Shown here: positions 44,479 to 53,471 of the stretch, one piece after another | Layout of the letters: the number at the start of each line of letters is the position of its first letter | Position numbering within the stretch: the first letter of the stretch is position 1 | Assembly (NCBI GenBank): GCA_045657665.1 | Contig: JAZOTN010000030.1 | Span: 1-64,000 of the forward strand | DNA length: 64,000 nucleotides | Reading direction: 5' to 3' | Source: RUG12461 sp045657665 | GTDB taxonomy: Bacteria; Bacillota; Clostridia; Lachnospirales; Lachnospiraceae | Translations under genes and position numbers: made by a program | The notes under the pieces: model-generated | The model's input: only the letters and a program-made list of their open reading frames with translations | What the model was told of the DNA's origin: nothing | The model's database searches: none

Positions 44479-45678
44479 ATGGAACAGACAGATTACAGAA
44501 TAATATTTCCGGAGCGTCTGGATGCGACAAATACGACGGAGTATCTGGAGAATTACATTAAGGAGCTGGATGAGGTGCCACCGGACATGATCGTGACAGG
44601 AGACCTGGAGCAGACCACGTATCTTTCCAGTTCGGGCTTAAGGCTTGTTCTGACAATGGCAAAAAAACGCCCTGATTTCCGCCTTATCAATGTTTCGCCT
44701 GAAGTGTATGAAGTGCTTGATATGACCGGCCTCTCAAAAAAAATGAGTATTGAGAGACAGATCCTTAAGATTCCTCCGATCACGAGCGAACCCATTGCAA
44801 GGGGATCGAACGGTCAGGTGTATGCCATTGAAAAAGATACCATCGTCAAGATGTTTACGGAGAAAACGACGACGGATGAGATCCGCGAGGAATGGCAGAA
44901 TGCGAAGATTGCACTGACACTCGGTGTCCCGACCGCAATCTGTTATTCCGTGGTGACGGATGGGGAACGCCTCGGGATCATGTTTGAGAGGATGGAAACG
45001 ACCAGTCTCGCAAGCCTTATCTATGCGGATTATGAGCATTTCGATTCGTATGCGGAAAGGTTTGCTGAGCTTCTTAAGGAGATGCACGGTGTCCAGGACG
45101 AGGGGCATGAACTCGGAAGGGTCAGGGATGCGTTCTCCGCACTGATCGACTATGCAGACTATCTCTCCGCGGAGGATAAGGAGAAAATGACTGCTTTTCT
45201 GGAAGCGGTCCCGGAACGTGACAATGTGGTTCATGGAGACTTCCATCCCAATAACATCGGGGAGGTGTTCGGGGAGCTGATCCTCCTTGATATGGCGGAG
45301 ATTGGCTACGGAAACCCCGTTTTTGATTTCATTGCGTCCTACTATGATCTCATCCTTTCCGGCCAGACCGTCGGGAAGGAGCATCCCGAGGTCACAAAGA
45401 AATACTTTGGTCTTGAGGTGGAAGAGCTCGCAAAGCTCTGGGATATTTTGCTGGAGAACTATTTCCCGGGTATTGACGCCGAAAAGAAGGCGTTCTTTAA
45501 CGAGACGATCAACATGATGCTTGGGTTTAAACTCCTTCTTTTTCCTGTACTGCATCCGAACCATCCGAAGGAGAAACACGAAGCATGGATACAGTGCGGG
45601 AGAGAGCGGTTTATTGATCATTTTGATGAGGTCATGCAAAGGATCGTTCAGATCGACGAGATGATCAGCGGAGATTGA
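44479..45678 (+). CDS. STAS domain fused to an aminoglycoside phosphotransferase-like kinase
   Basis: Residues 1-98 form a STAS (anti-sigma-antagonist) domain with TTYLSSSGLRLVLTMAKKRP; one of S50-S52 is at the usual phosphorylation site. Residues about 105-395 are an APH/choline kinase-type fold with GSNGQVYAIEKDTIVK as the ATP loop, VVHGDFHPNNIG as the catalytic loop and LLDMAEIGYGNPVFDFI as the metal-binding strand. The fusion suggests a small-molecule or protein kinase controlled by partner switching. AGAGG precedes the ATG. It lies 50 bases after the synthetases and may tailor or regulate their product, which is inference. Confidence 0.85.
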   Translation: MEQTDYRIIFPERLDATNTTEYLENYIKELDEVPPDMIVTGDLEQTTYLSSSGLRLVLTMAKKRPDFRLINVSPEVYEVLDMTGLSKKMSIERQILKIPPITSEPIARGSNGQVYAIEKDTIVKMFTEKTTTDEIREEWQNAKIALTLGVPTAICYSVVTDGERLGIMFERMETTSLASLIYADYEHFDSYAERFAELLKEMHGVQDEGHELGRVRDAFSALIDYADYLSAEDKEKMTAFLEAVPERDNVVHGDFHPNNIGEVFGELILLDMAEIGYGNPVFDFIASYYDLILSGQTVGKEHPEVTKKYFGLEVEELAKLWDILLENYFPGIDAEKKAFFNETINMMLGFKLLLFPVLHPNHPKEKHEAWIQCGRERFIDHFDEVMQRIVQIDEMISGD

Positions 45679-45755
45679 TGACTATAGGAAAACTGTGTAA
45701 TAGCGGCATGGTGTGCTGCGCAGGAGAATTGTAAAAAACGGGGAGGTAAGAGCAG

Positions 45756-47246
45756 ATGATCAGGGTGCTGAAGCTTTCAGAAGGTGCGGCGTTTATCAAA
45801 AAGAAGATACCGGAAAGCGATCACGTGTTTCTGGACGCGCGGGATTTTTACTATGCGCATCCGGACATGGAGGAGGATCCGGTTACCGTTACAGACGGAG
45901 ACGGGAAGCCGGTATACCAGCTGTCCTTTGAGAAGAACAAAGGAGGCGGGGAGATCGCGATGAAAGCGAAGATGTCGCCCAGCAGTGACTTTCGTTCTTA
46001 CACATACGATGGCGTGGGACTCGATTACACGATGATCGGGAGAGCGGACGCCTTTATCTTTGCGGAGATGGAGGAATATAGCTATGCGGTCGCAAGGATC
46101 ATCGCAGGGAAATTCCCTGAAAAGGAGCTGATCTTCACGGATGAAAAGGCGCGGCATTTTTATGGATCGGACAGCAAGGTCAGGATCATGTCAGAGGAGG
46201 AAGCAGACAGGATCCGAAGTGAACGCCCGGGCAAGGTGATGTCGGTAGTGACCGAACATGATTTCCTCATCAGCCGCGAGAGTATCGAGTCCATGACGTA
46301 CAATTCCATCCAGATGATGAATGGACTTTTCTGGCTGACTGAGACGGTAAGCTATGGAGAGGAAAATCCGGACAAAAAGCTGGTACTGATCAAGTCCCAC
46401 CTGGGTCATGAGGGACTGGCCGGGGTTCTCCGCTATGTGCTGAATAAACTCGAGGTAATCAATAAAACCGGTGAGGAACTGTATCCGGTCGTGGATCTCG
46501 GCATCTACGGTGAGGTAAACCAGTTCTGCAACGGAAACGGGGCGAATGTCTGGGATATGTATTTCGAGCCGATGTCGGAATTCTCCGTTACGGATGCCTA
46601 TAACAGCAGGAACGTACTGACCGCTTATGACGGGATGAAGACCAAGAATCCGTATCTGTATGAACAGGACATTCTGGCGGATTATCCGGAGCTCATCAAA
46701 AAATATCTGCGGGTAAAGGAAGACGTTCTTGATTTCTGCAAAAAGCAATATGAAAAGATTGTACCGGAGGGCATGAAGAAATACATCGGTGTGGTCGGAA
46801 GAGGATCGGATTACAATATGCAGCTGACCGGGAACCTTGCAAATTATCTGATGAGACCGCTTTCCGGCGAAGAGATCCTTGAGAAAACAAGAGAACTTTT
46901 TGCAAAAGGCGGCTATGATGGCATTTTTCTGGCAACCGAAGACGATCAGGTCTTTGATATTTTCATGAAATCGGATCTTAAGGACAGGATCTTTTATGTG
47001 GAGCAGGAGCGGATCACCTATGATCCGACGGATACTTCGAAGCGGTTCCTTGCGGACATTTACAAAGAAGAAAAAGAACGCGACGGATATGCCGAGAACC
47101 TGCGTTATATCAGCATCATTTATATCCTTTCAAAAGCGACGGCGCTTCTTGCCACGACGCTTTGCGGCGCGGCAAAGATGGCTTGGGGCTTTAGTGAGAG
47201 CGGCTTTGAGTATATGGATGTTCCGGGGATTTCCAATGATAAATGA
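45756..47246 (+). CDS. Fucosyltransferase-like (GT-B, O-FucT/NodZ-type) protein
   Basis: The 496-residue protein lacks membrane segments. The segment KYIGVVGRGSDYNMQLTGN followed by GGYDGIFLATEDDQVFDIF resembles the nucleotide-sugar binding part of bacterial O-fucosyltransferase/GT23-like proteins, whose members read GVxxRGTDY and IxLATED. The N-terminal half (residues 1-250) is not recognised. The canonical Arg-Gly-Thr-Asp is changed to Arg-Gly-Ser-Asp. It could add a sugar to the locus product or to surface glycan. AGGGGAGGTAAG precedes the start. A T-run after the stop lacks a convincing hairpin. Confidence 0.55.
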   Translation: MIRVLKLSEGAAFIKKKIPESDHVFLDARDFYYAHPDMEEDPVTVTDGDGKPVYQLSFEKNKGGGEIAMKAKMSPSSDFRSYTYDGVGLDYTMIGRADAFIFAEMEEYSYAVARIIAGKFPEKELIFTDEKARHFYGSDSKVRIMSEEEADRIRSERPGKVMSVVTEHDFLISRESIESMTYNSIQMMNGLFWLTETVSYGEENPDKKLVLIKSHLGHEGLAGVLRYVLNKLEVINKTGEELYPVVDLGIYGEVNQFCNGNGANVWDMYFEPMSEFSVTDAYNSRNVLTAYDGMKTKNPYLYEQDILADYPELIKKYLRVKEDVLDFCKKQYEKIVPEGMKKYIGVVGRGSDYNMQLTGNLANYLMRPLSGEEILEKTRELFAKGGYDGIFLATEDDQVFDIFMKSDLKDRIFYVEQERITYDPTDTSKRFLADIYKEEKERDGYAENLRYISIIYILSKATALLATTLCGAAKMAWGFSESGFEYMDVPGISNDK

Positions 47247-47375
47247 AAGAAACGTTTTTTTTTACTTGATTTAAATTTAAAAATGACTATCATAAATAGT
47301 ATAGGAAAAAAAATCACGGTTTCATTTTTCTGACAAGAAAAGGCATAATAATAATTGCGAAAGGGGATTAGATTT

Positions 47376-49103
47376 ATGAAAAGGAACCAGAAACTTGTTG
47401 TCAAGCTGATGGGTATCGCTCTGATCTCAGTCGTTATCACGGCAGTGGTTCTGACAGTGCTCGGTGCGTTCGAGATCAACAATGCTTATCAGGAGACCAT
47501 CGAAGAGCTCCTCGACGGACAGGCTCATTCTCTGGCCGATACGTATGACACGGCTTTTGAAGGTGACTGGATTGAGGATGCAGACGGCAATATCACCAAG
47601 GAAGGCGTTCTCATCAACGGCAATCATGAACTGATTGATGAGATGAAAGAGCACACAGGACTTGATTATACGTTGATCTGGGGAGATACCCGTATCGCGA
47701 CGACTCTTCTTAAAGAGGGAACGAATGAGCGGAATGAGGGATCGCAAATCTCCGCAGAAGTCTGGGGAAAGGTCCAAAAAGGTGAGACCGTACATGCGAA
47801 TAATCTTGTGATCGGCGGGACCAAGTACAATGCATGCTATACGCCTCTTTACCAGTCAGACGGAAAGACGATCGTCGGTTGTGCGTTTGCGGCAAGACCG
47901 TCGGCAGACGTTACCGCACATATCCGTAAAGCGATTCTGATCATGGTGATCGTTGCGGCTGCTATCGTTCTTGTGATCACGATCATCGGCATCAAGATGG
48001 CAAGGGATGCGAACCGCGCGATGATGGCGATCGTGAGTGCTCTGGATAAGCTTTCCGGCGGTAATCTTGCAGTCACGGTGGATGATGACCTTCTCCGCAG
48101 GAGAGATGAACTTGGAACGATTGCGGAGAGCACCAAGAACATGGACGAAAAGCTGAAAACAGTCATCATGGCAACGTTGGATCTTTCCGGCAGTGTCAGC
48201 CAGTCGGGTGAAACGCTTTCCGATTCTGCCGAGCAGGCAACACAGGCATCCGGCCAGGTTACCGAGGCGGTCGACGACATCAGCAAAGGTGCGGTCAGCC
48301 AGGCTGAGAGCATTCAGGTTTCCGCGAATAATACAAACGACATCGGCAGCGATATTGAGGGTATTACCGCAAATATCGATGAGCTGACCGAATACGCGAA
48401 CCGCATGAAAGAAGCGTGCGACAGTGCCATGAATGCACTGAACCAGCTCTTGAAGCAGAATGAGGGTGTGGTACAGTCCATGCAGGTCATTGATACACAG
48501 ATCCGTGCAACCAACGATGCTGTTAAGGACATCAGCCAGGCATCCGAGATCATCACTGATATTTCCAGCCAGACGAACCTTCTGTCGCTGAATGCTTCCA
48601 TCGAAGCAGCGAGAGCAGGTGAGGCAGGAAAGGGCTTTGCGGTTGTTGCTACCGAGATCGGTTCTCTTGCGACCCAGTCCGGAGAAGCTGCGGTCAAGAT
48701 CAATGACGTCGTCAAGAACCTTGTTGCGGAATCCGAGAAGAGTGTGAAGACGATCGAAGCGTTGAATCAGGAATTTGCAGAGCAGTCACAGCAGCTCGAC
48801 CAGACCAGATCCGATATGACGAGCATGGCGGACGGTGTGCAGAACGTAACCGACAGTTCCATCATGATCGCGGACAAGGTACAGAATCTGGGACGTGCAA
48901 AGAACAGCCTGATGGAGATCATCGAGGATCTCTCCGCGATTTCCGAAGAGAACGCGGCTTCCACACAGGAGACCAATGCTTCCATGGAAGAGCTGAACGC
49001 AACCTTCGAGCTGATCAATACTTCCGCAAGGGATCTGAAGGATCTTGCGGTCAGACTCAATCAGGAGATGAGCTTCTTCAAACTCGACGATATCGAAGAA
49101 TAA
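47376..49103 (+). CDS. Methyl-accepting chemotaxis protein
   Basis: This receptor senses an extracellular ligand and controls CheA. An N-terminal helix (about residues 9-32), an extracellular Cache-like domain (35-185) and a second helix (LIMVIVAAAIVLVITIIGI) are followed by HAMP and the long MCP signalling coiled coil. The conserved tip is SLNASIEAARAGEAGKGFAV. I chose ATG 47376 because AAAGGGG lies 10 bases upstream; a TTG at 47355 precedes that site. The length of 575 is usual. A strong terminator follows, so it is likely monocistronic or ends its transcript. Confidence 0.95.
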   Translation: MKRNQKLVVKLMGIALISVVITAVVLTVLGAFEINNAYQETIEELLDGQAHSLADTYDTAFEGDWIEDADGNITKEGVLINGNHELIDEMKEHTGLDYTLIWGDTRIATTLLKEGTNERNEGSQISAEVWGKVQKGETVHANNLVIGGTKYNACYTPLYQSDGKTIVGCAFAARPSADVTAHIRKAILIMVIVAAAIVLVITIIGIKMARDANRAMMAIVSALDKLSGGNLAVTVDDDLLRRRDELGTIAESTKNMDEKLKTVIMATLDLSGSVSQSGETLSDSAEQATQASGQVTEAVDDISKGAVSQAESIQVSANNTNDIGSDIEGITANIDELTEYANRMKEACDSAMNALNQLLKQNEGVVQSMQVIDTQIRATNDAVKDISQASEIITDISSQTNLLSLNASIEAARAGEAGKGFAVVATEIGSLATQSGEAAVKINDVVKNLVAESEKSVKTIEALNQEFAEQSQQLDQTRSDMTSMADGVQNVTDSSIMIADKVQNLGRAKNSLMEIIEDLSAISEENAASTQETNASMEELNATFELINTSARDLKDLAVRLNQEMSFFKLDDIEE

Positions 49104-49121
49104 GATCTGATATGGTTCATG

Positions 49122-49154
49122 ACAGCCGGGGCTTAAGGCCTCGGCTGTTTTTTG
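49122..49154 (+). terminator. Rho-independent terminator after the chemoreceptor gene
   Basis: ACAGCCG-GGGC and GGCC-TCGGCTGT pair around a TTAA loop, followed by six T, 18 bases after the stop. Confidence 0.93.
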
Positions 49155-49171
49155 TTAACTTGTACAGTTTT

Positions 49172-49222
49172 TTGGAATATATGGTATAAAGTGCTTGCAT
49201 TAAACACCAGATATAGTATAAT
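49172..49222 (+). promoter_or_regulatory. nrdD promoter with probable NrdR boxes
   Basis: TTGCAT (49195-49200), 16 bases and TATAAT (49217-49222) form a promoter. ACACCAGATATAGTAT (49204-49219) matches 13 of 16 positions of the NrdR consensus ACACTATATATAGTGT and overlaps the -10. A weaker box (49172-49187, 9 of 16) starts exactly 32 bases earlier, which is the usual three-turn spacing. NrdR represses ribonucleotide reductase genes when dATP is high. Confidence 0.65.
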
Positions 49223-49271
49223 GGTCTATGCAAAAACACATTCGAACTTTTATCATAAACAGGAGAGAACC

Positions 49272-51470
49272 ATGAAGATCATTAAGAGAAGCGGAAGCGA
49301 GGATGATTTTGACATCAGCAAGATTCTGACAGCGGTGACCAAGGCAAACCGTGAAGTGGAGGAGACTGACCGGCTGAGTGCGCAGCAGATCCGGGACATC
49401 GGAAACCACATCGAACAGCAGTGCAAGGAAAGCAAACGCGCGCTTTCCGTCGAGGAGATCCAGGATCTTGTCGAGGAACAGATCATGGACAAGAAAGCCT
49501 TTAAGGTGGCACGTACCTATATCACATACCGTTATCGCCGCGCGCTGGTACGCCGCTCCAATTCTACGGATCAGCAGATCCTTTCCCTCATTGAATGCAA
49601 CAATGAAGAGGTCAAGCAGGAGAATTCCAACAAAAATTCCACGGTAAATTCCGTCCAGCGTGATTATATGGCCGGCGAGGTCAGCAAGGATATCACCAAA
49701 CGTTTCCTTCTGCCGGAGGACATCGTCCGCGCGCACGAAGAGGGTATCATCCATTTCCATGACGCGGATTATTTTGCACAGCACATGCATAACTGCGACC
49801 TTGTAAATCTTGAGGATATGCTTCAGAACGGCACCGTGATCAGTGGGACGAGAGTCGAGAAACCCCACAGCTTTTCCACAGCCTGCAATGTGGCGACCCA
49901 GATCGTTGCGCAGGTAGCTTCCAGCCAGTACGGGGGACAGAGCATCAGTCTGACGCACCTTGCTCCTTTTGTGGATGTGAGCCGCAGGGCAATCCGTGCC
50001 GAGATCCTTTCCACACTCGAGGAGACCGGCGTTTCCATGACGGATGAACAGATCCATTATGCGGTGGAAAAGCGTGTTCTCAGCGAGATCCAGAAGGGTG
50101 TGCAGACCATCCAGTATCAGGTTGTGACACTCATGACAACAAACGGACAATCACCGTTTGTCACGGTCTTCATGTATCTGGATGAGGCGAAAAACGAGCA
50201 GGAAAAGGCGGATCTGGCGCTCATTATCGAGGAAGCGTTAAAGCAGCGGATCCAGGGTGTCAAAAATGAGGCGGGAGTATGGATCACTCCGGCTTTCCCG
50301 AAGCTGATCTATGTGCTGGATGAAGACAATATCCACGAGGATTCCAAATATTACTACCTCACGGAACTGGCAGCGAAGTGCACCGCAAAGAGGATGGTGC
50401 CGGATTATATATCGGCGAAGGTGATGCGCCAGCTCAAAGAGGGCGATATCTATACCTGCATGGGATGCCGTTCGTTCCTTACCGTCGATCGTTGCTCACC
50501 GGTTAAGGGCAATATCGCAAATGCCGGTAACTACGAGGAAGGAAAGCATAAATACTATGGACGTTTCAACCAGGGTGTGGTGACGCTGAATCTGGTGGAC
50601 ATTGCACTGAGCTCAGGCGGAGATTTTGAATCCTTCTGGAAGATATTTGACGAGAGACTGGAGCTTTGCTACCGCGCGCTGATGATCCGCCATAACCGTC
50701 TCAAGGGGACCGTTTCTGACGTGGCGCCGATCCTCTGGCAGTACGGAGCACTTGCACGCCTGAAAAAAGGAGAGACCATCGACAAGCTTCTTTACGGAGG
50801 CTATTCCACAATCTCACTCGGCTATGCTGGACTTCACGAATGCTGCTACTATATGACCGGGAAACCGCATACGGATCCTTCCGCGACACCGTTTGCACTG
50901 GAAGTGATGCAGCATATGAACGACGCATGCAAGGCATGGAAAGCAAAGGAAGACATTGATTTCTCCGTGTATGGGACGCCGCTTGAGTCTACGACCTATA
51001 AGTTCGCGAAATGCCTTCAGAAGCGTTTCGGAAAGGTGGAGGGCGTTACGGATAAGAACTATATCACAAACAGCTATCATGTCCATGTAACGGAGGAGAT
51101 CGACGCATTCCACAAGCTTACGTTTGAAAGCCAGTTCCAGAAGCTGTCTCCGGGCGGTGCCATCAGTTACGTTGAGGTGCCGAACATGCAGAGCAATATC
51201 CCTGCGGTCATGACGGTCATCCGGCATATCTATGAAAATATCATGTATGCCGAGCTGAATACGAAATCAGACTACTGCCAGTGCTGCGGTTTTGACGGCG
51301 AGATCAGCATTGTCGAAGATGACGGCAAGCTGGTATGGGAGTGCCCGAATTGCGGCAACCGCGATCAGAACAAGCTCAACGTGGCAAGGCGTACCTGCGG
51401 CTACATCGGCTCCCAGTTCTGGAACCAGGGCCGCACGCAGGAGATCAAGGAGAGGGTGCTGCATCTATAA
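49272..51470 (+). CDS. nrdD: Anaerobic ribonucleoside-triphosphate reductase (class III)
   Basis: This glycyl-radical enzyme makes dNTPs from NTPs without oxygen. Residues 1-95 are the ATP-cone (KIIKRSGSEDDFDISKILTA) that senses ATP/dATP. The barrel follows, and the end holds the zinc site (CQCCG and CPNCGN) and the glycyl-radical loop RTCGYIGSQFWNQGR. I chose ATG 49272 with AGGAGAG 5 bases upstream; the longer frame runs back through the promoter. The length of 732 is normal. nrdG follows directly and activates it. Confidence 0.97.
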   Translation: MKIIKRSGSEDDFDISKILTAVTKANREVEETDRLSAQQIRDIGNHIEQQCKESKRALSVEEIQDLVEEQIMDKKAFKVARTYITYRYRRALVRRSNSTDQQILSLIECNNEEVKQENSNKNSTVNSVQRDYMAGEVSKDITKRFLLPEDIVRAHEEGIIHFHDADYFAQHMHNCDLVNLEDMLQNGTVISGTRVEKPHSFSTACNVATQIVAQVASSQYGGQSISLTHLAPFVDVSRRAIRAEILSTLEETGVSMTDEQIHYAVEKRVLSEIQKGVQTIQYQVVTLMTTNGQSPFVTVFMYLDEAKNEQEKADLALIIEEALKQRIQGVKNEAGVWITPAFPKLIYVLDEDNIHEDSKYYYLTELAAKCTAKRMVPDYISAKVMRQLKEGDIYTCMGCRSFLTVDRCSPVKGNIANAGNYEEGKHKYYGRFNQGVVTLNLVDIALSSGGDFESFWKIFDERLELCYRALMIRHNRLKGTVSDVAPILWQYGALARLKKGETIDKLLYGGYSTISLGYAGLHECCYYMTGKPHTDPSATPFALEVMQHMNDACKAWKAKEDIDFSVYGTPLESTTYKFAKCLQKRFGKVEGVTDKNYITNSYHVHVTEEIDAFHKLTFESQFQKLSPGGAISYVEVPNMQSNIPAVMTVIRHIYENIMYAELNTKSDYCQCCGFDGEISIVEDDGKLVWECPNCGNRDQNKLNVARRTCGYIGSQFWNQGRTQEIKERVLHL

Positions 51471-51476
51471 CAGGTT

Positions 51477-52034
51477 ATGTACTACGGAAATATCAAAAAA
51501 TATGATATCGCAGATGGGGAGGGCGTCCGAGTGACGCTCTTCGTTTCGGGCTGTACACATCACTGTAAAGGGTGCTTTCAGCCGGAAACCTGGGACTTTA
51601 CATTCGGCCGGGAATTCACGAAAGAAACGGAAAAAGAGCTCCTTGAAGCACTGGAAGATGATTATATTGCAGGCTTGACACTGCTCGGCGGAGAACCGTT
51701 TGAGCCGGAGAACCAGCGCGTTCTCCTTCCGTTTCTTCGCAAGGTAAAGGAACGGTTTCCGAGGAAAACAATCTGGAGCTACAGCGGGTACCTTTATGAA
51801 GAACTAAAAGGAGAGCAGGAGCCGCCGAAGGGGAAAAGTCCTCATTGCGAAGTGACGGATGAAATGCTTTCGCTGATTGATGTACTCGTGGATGGTAAAT
51901 TTGTAGAGGAAAAGAGAGATCTGATGCTCCAGTTCAGGGGGTCATCGAATCAGAGGCTGATCGATGTGAAGGAAACGGGGCGCCGGGGGGCGATCATACC
52001 ATACGAACTGAAAAACGGGGGAGGGGAGAGCTGA
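51477..52034 (+). CDS. nrdG: Anaerobic ribonucleotide reductase-activating protein
   Basis: NrdG is the radical SAM activase that makes the glycyl radical on NrdD. The CxxxCxxC motif is SGCTHHCKGCF (C26, C30, C33), followed by LLGGEPFEPEN, the SAM-binding GGE motif. At 185 residues it has the usual length with a short basic tail. It starts 6 bases after nrdD, and its stop overlaps the next start as TGATG. Confidence 0.96.
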   Translation: MYYGNIKKYDIADGEGVRVTLFVSGCTHHCKGCFQPETWDFTFGREFTKETEKELLEALEDDYIAGLTLLGGEPFEPENQRVLLPFLRKVKERFPRKTIWSYSGYLYEELKGEQEPPKGKSPHCEVTDEMLSLIDVLVDGKFVEEKRDLMLQFRGSSNQRLIDVKETGRRGAIIPYELKNGGGES

Positions 52035-53350
52035 TGAAGGACAAGACAATTCGTTTAAAAAATGCGTCACTCATCACAGAAGAAGGAGATGTTCTTTCCG
52101 GAAGAGATGTTCTGATCAAATCCGGACGGATTGAGAAGATTGCCGCACTTCCGGATCACACGCAGGAAACAGCGGAGGACGTGATTGACTGCAGCGGGCT
52201 TTGTGTGTCGCCCGGGATCCCGAATCTTCATGTGCATACGGCGATGAACATTTTCAAGGGCATTGCGGAGGATGTCAATTCCGACCAGTGGTTCAATGAG
52301 ATGATCTTTCCCTATGAAAGCAAAATGACGGAGTGGGATGTGTATCTCGGGACGAAACTCGGGATCGCGGAGATGATCTCAAACGGCGTAACGGTCTTTG
52401 CCGACCATTATTTTATGGAGGGGAAAGTGCTTCGGGCAGTCCTGGATACCGGGATCCGCGCGGATCTTGCCCCGACGGTATTCGGGATGGCTCCGGATGT
52501 AAAAGACCGGCTTTCCGAAGTGAAGAACTTTATCCGTCAGCATAAAAATGATTCCGACCGGATCGCGTTTCATATGGGGCCGCATGCGGATTACACCTGT
52601 CCGCCACAGGCGATGGGGGAGATTGTGGATGCGGCAAAGGACATGGATCTTCCACTGCATCTTCATATCGCAGAGGAAGAGGCGCAGCTGAAGCTATCCG
52701 AGGAGACCTATGGAGAGTCGCCGTTTGCCTATATGGACCGGTTCGGAGCCTATGATCTCAAGATCCTGTTTGCACACGGACTATGGATCACGGAGGAGGA
52801 TCTGAAGTACCTTCGGGATGATACGATGTTTGCCTTTTGTCCCAAAACCTATATGAAGCTCGGGAGCGGAAAGGGCGGCTTTTTTGATGTGCATGAACGC
52901 CTTTCCTTCGGATTCGGCACGGACGGGGCGGCAAGCTCCAATACACTGTCGCCGGTAGAGCAGGCCAGGCTCTTTGCATTGCTCGGGAAATTCCAGAGCA
53001 GGGATGGCCGGGAATATGAAACAAAGACGATCTGGAAGCGTCTCATGGAAGGGCACAAGGCGTTTCCGTTCGGTACAGGACATATGAAAGAGGGAGCTCC
53101 TGCGGATCTTGTGATCTGGGATCTTGGGACTCCGGACACGTTCCCGGTCTATCATCCCGTCACCTCGATCCTCTATAGCTCAAATTCATCCAATGTCCGC
53201 GATGTGATAGTGGGCGGGGAGTTCCTGAAGCGTGATGGGAAACTATGCCTTGATGAAAAGAAGCTCCTCAAAGAGGTGCGGGAAGCACAACAGAGTCTGC
53301 TCGGAAGAGGAAAGGGAACGGCGGCGGTAACATATCTGAGAAAAGACTGA
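52034..53350 (+). CDS. Amidohydrolase, probably S-adenosylhomocysteine/methylthioadenosine deaminase-type
   Basis: The 438-residue protein is a metal-dependent deaminase of the TrzN/AtzB/MtaD group. Metal ligands are visible in NLHVHTAMN (H66, H68), LHLHIAEEE, LFAHGLWI and GFGTDGAASSN. The N- and C-terminal beta parts (DVLIKSGRIEKI, APADLVIWDL) are complete. Candidate substrates are SAH, MTA, adenosine or guanine-type bases; sequence alone does not decide. Coupling to nrdG by a one-base overlap links it to nucleotide metabolism, and it would suit the downstream nucleoside operon. Confidence 0.82.
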   Translation: MKDKTIRLKNASLITEEGDVLSGRDVLIKSGRIEKIAALPDHTQETAEDVIDCSGLCVSPGIPNLHVHTAMNIFKGIAEDVNSDQWFNEMIFPYESKMTEWDVYLGTKLGIAEMISNGVTVFADHYFMEGKVLRAVLDTGIRADLAPTVFGMAPDVKDRLSEVKNFIRQHKNDSDRIAFHMGPHADYTCPPQAMGEIVDAAKDMDLPLHLHIAEEEAQLKLSEETYGESPFAYMDRFGAYDLKILFAHGLWITEEDLKYLRDDTMFAFCPKTYMKLGSGKGGFFDVHERLSFGFGTDGAASSNTLSPVEQARLFALLGKFQSRDGREYETKTIWKRLMEGHKAFPFGTGHMKEGAPADLVIWDLGTPDTFPVYHPVTSILYSSNSSNVRDVIVGGEFLKRDGKLCLDEKKLLKEVREAQQSLLGRGKGTAAVTYLRKD

Positions 53351-53380
53351 TTTGTCCGTGTTTCCGCGGATCTGCCGAAG

Positions 53381-53409
53381 TTGACATTTATGTGGATAAA
53401 TCCTACAAT
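53381..53409 (+). promoter_or_regulatory. Promoter of the nucleoside uptake operon
   Basis: TTGACA (53381-53386), a 17-base spacer and TACAAT (53404-53409) form a near-consensus sigma-A promoter. The 5' leader is about 55 bases and ends in AAGGAGGG. No purine riboswitch could be recognised in it. Confidence 0.85.
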
Positions 53410-53471
53410 AAAAAAGGTTGTTTTAAAGGTTTTTTAAACAAAACATACAAACGCATAAGGAGGGAATTGTT

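Noticed and set aside
47247..47375. Specific flagellar sigma factor promoter before the chemoreceptor
   Set aside because: No convincing match to the sigma-28/SigD consensus could be found; only AT-rich sequence with weak sigma-A-like hexamers.
49152..49271. 40-codon N-terminal extension of nrdD
   Set aside because: It runs through the preceding terminator's T run, the promoter and the NrdR boxes; ATG 49272 has a good ribosome site and begins the ATP-cone.
53351..53471. Purine riboswitch before the nucleoside importer
   Set aside because: The leader of about 55 bases is too short and lacks the conserved three-way junction core.
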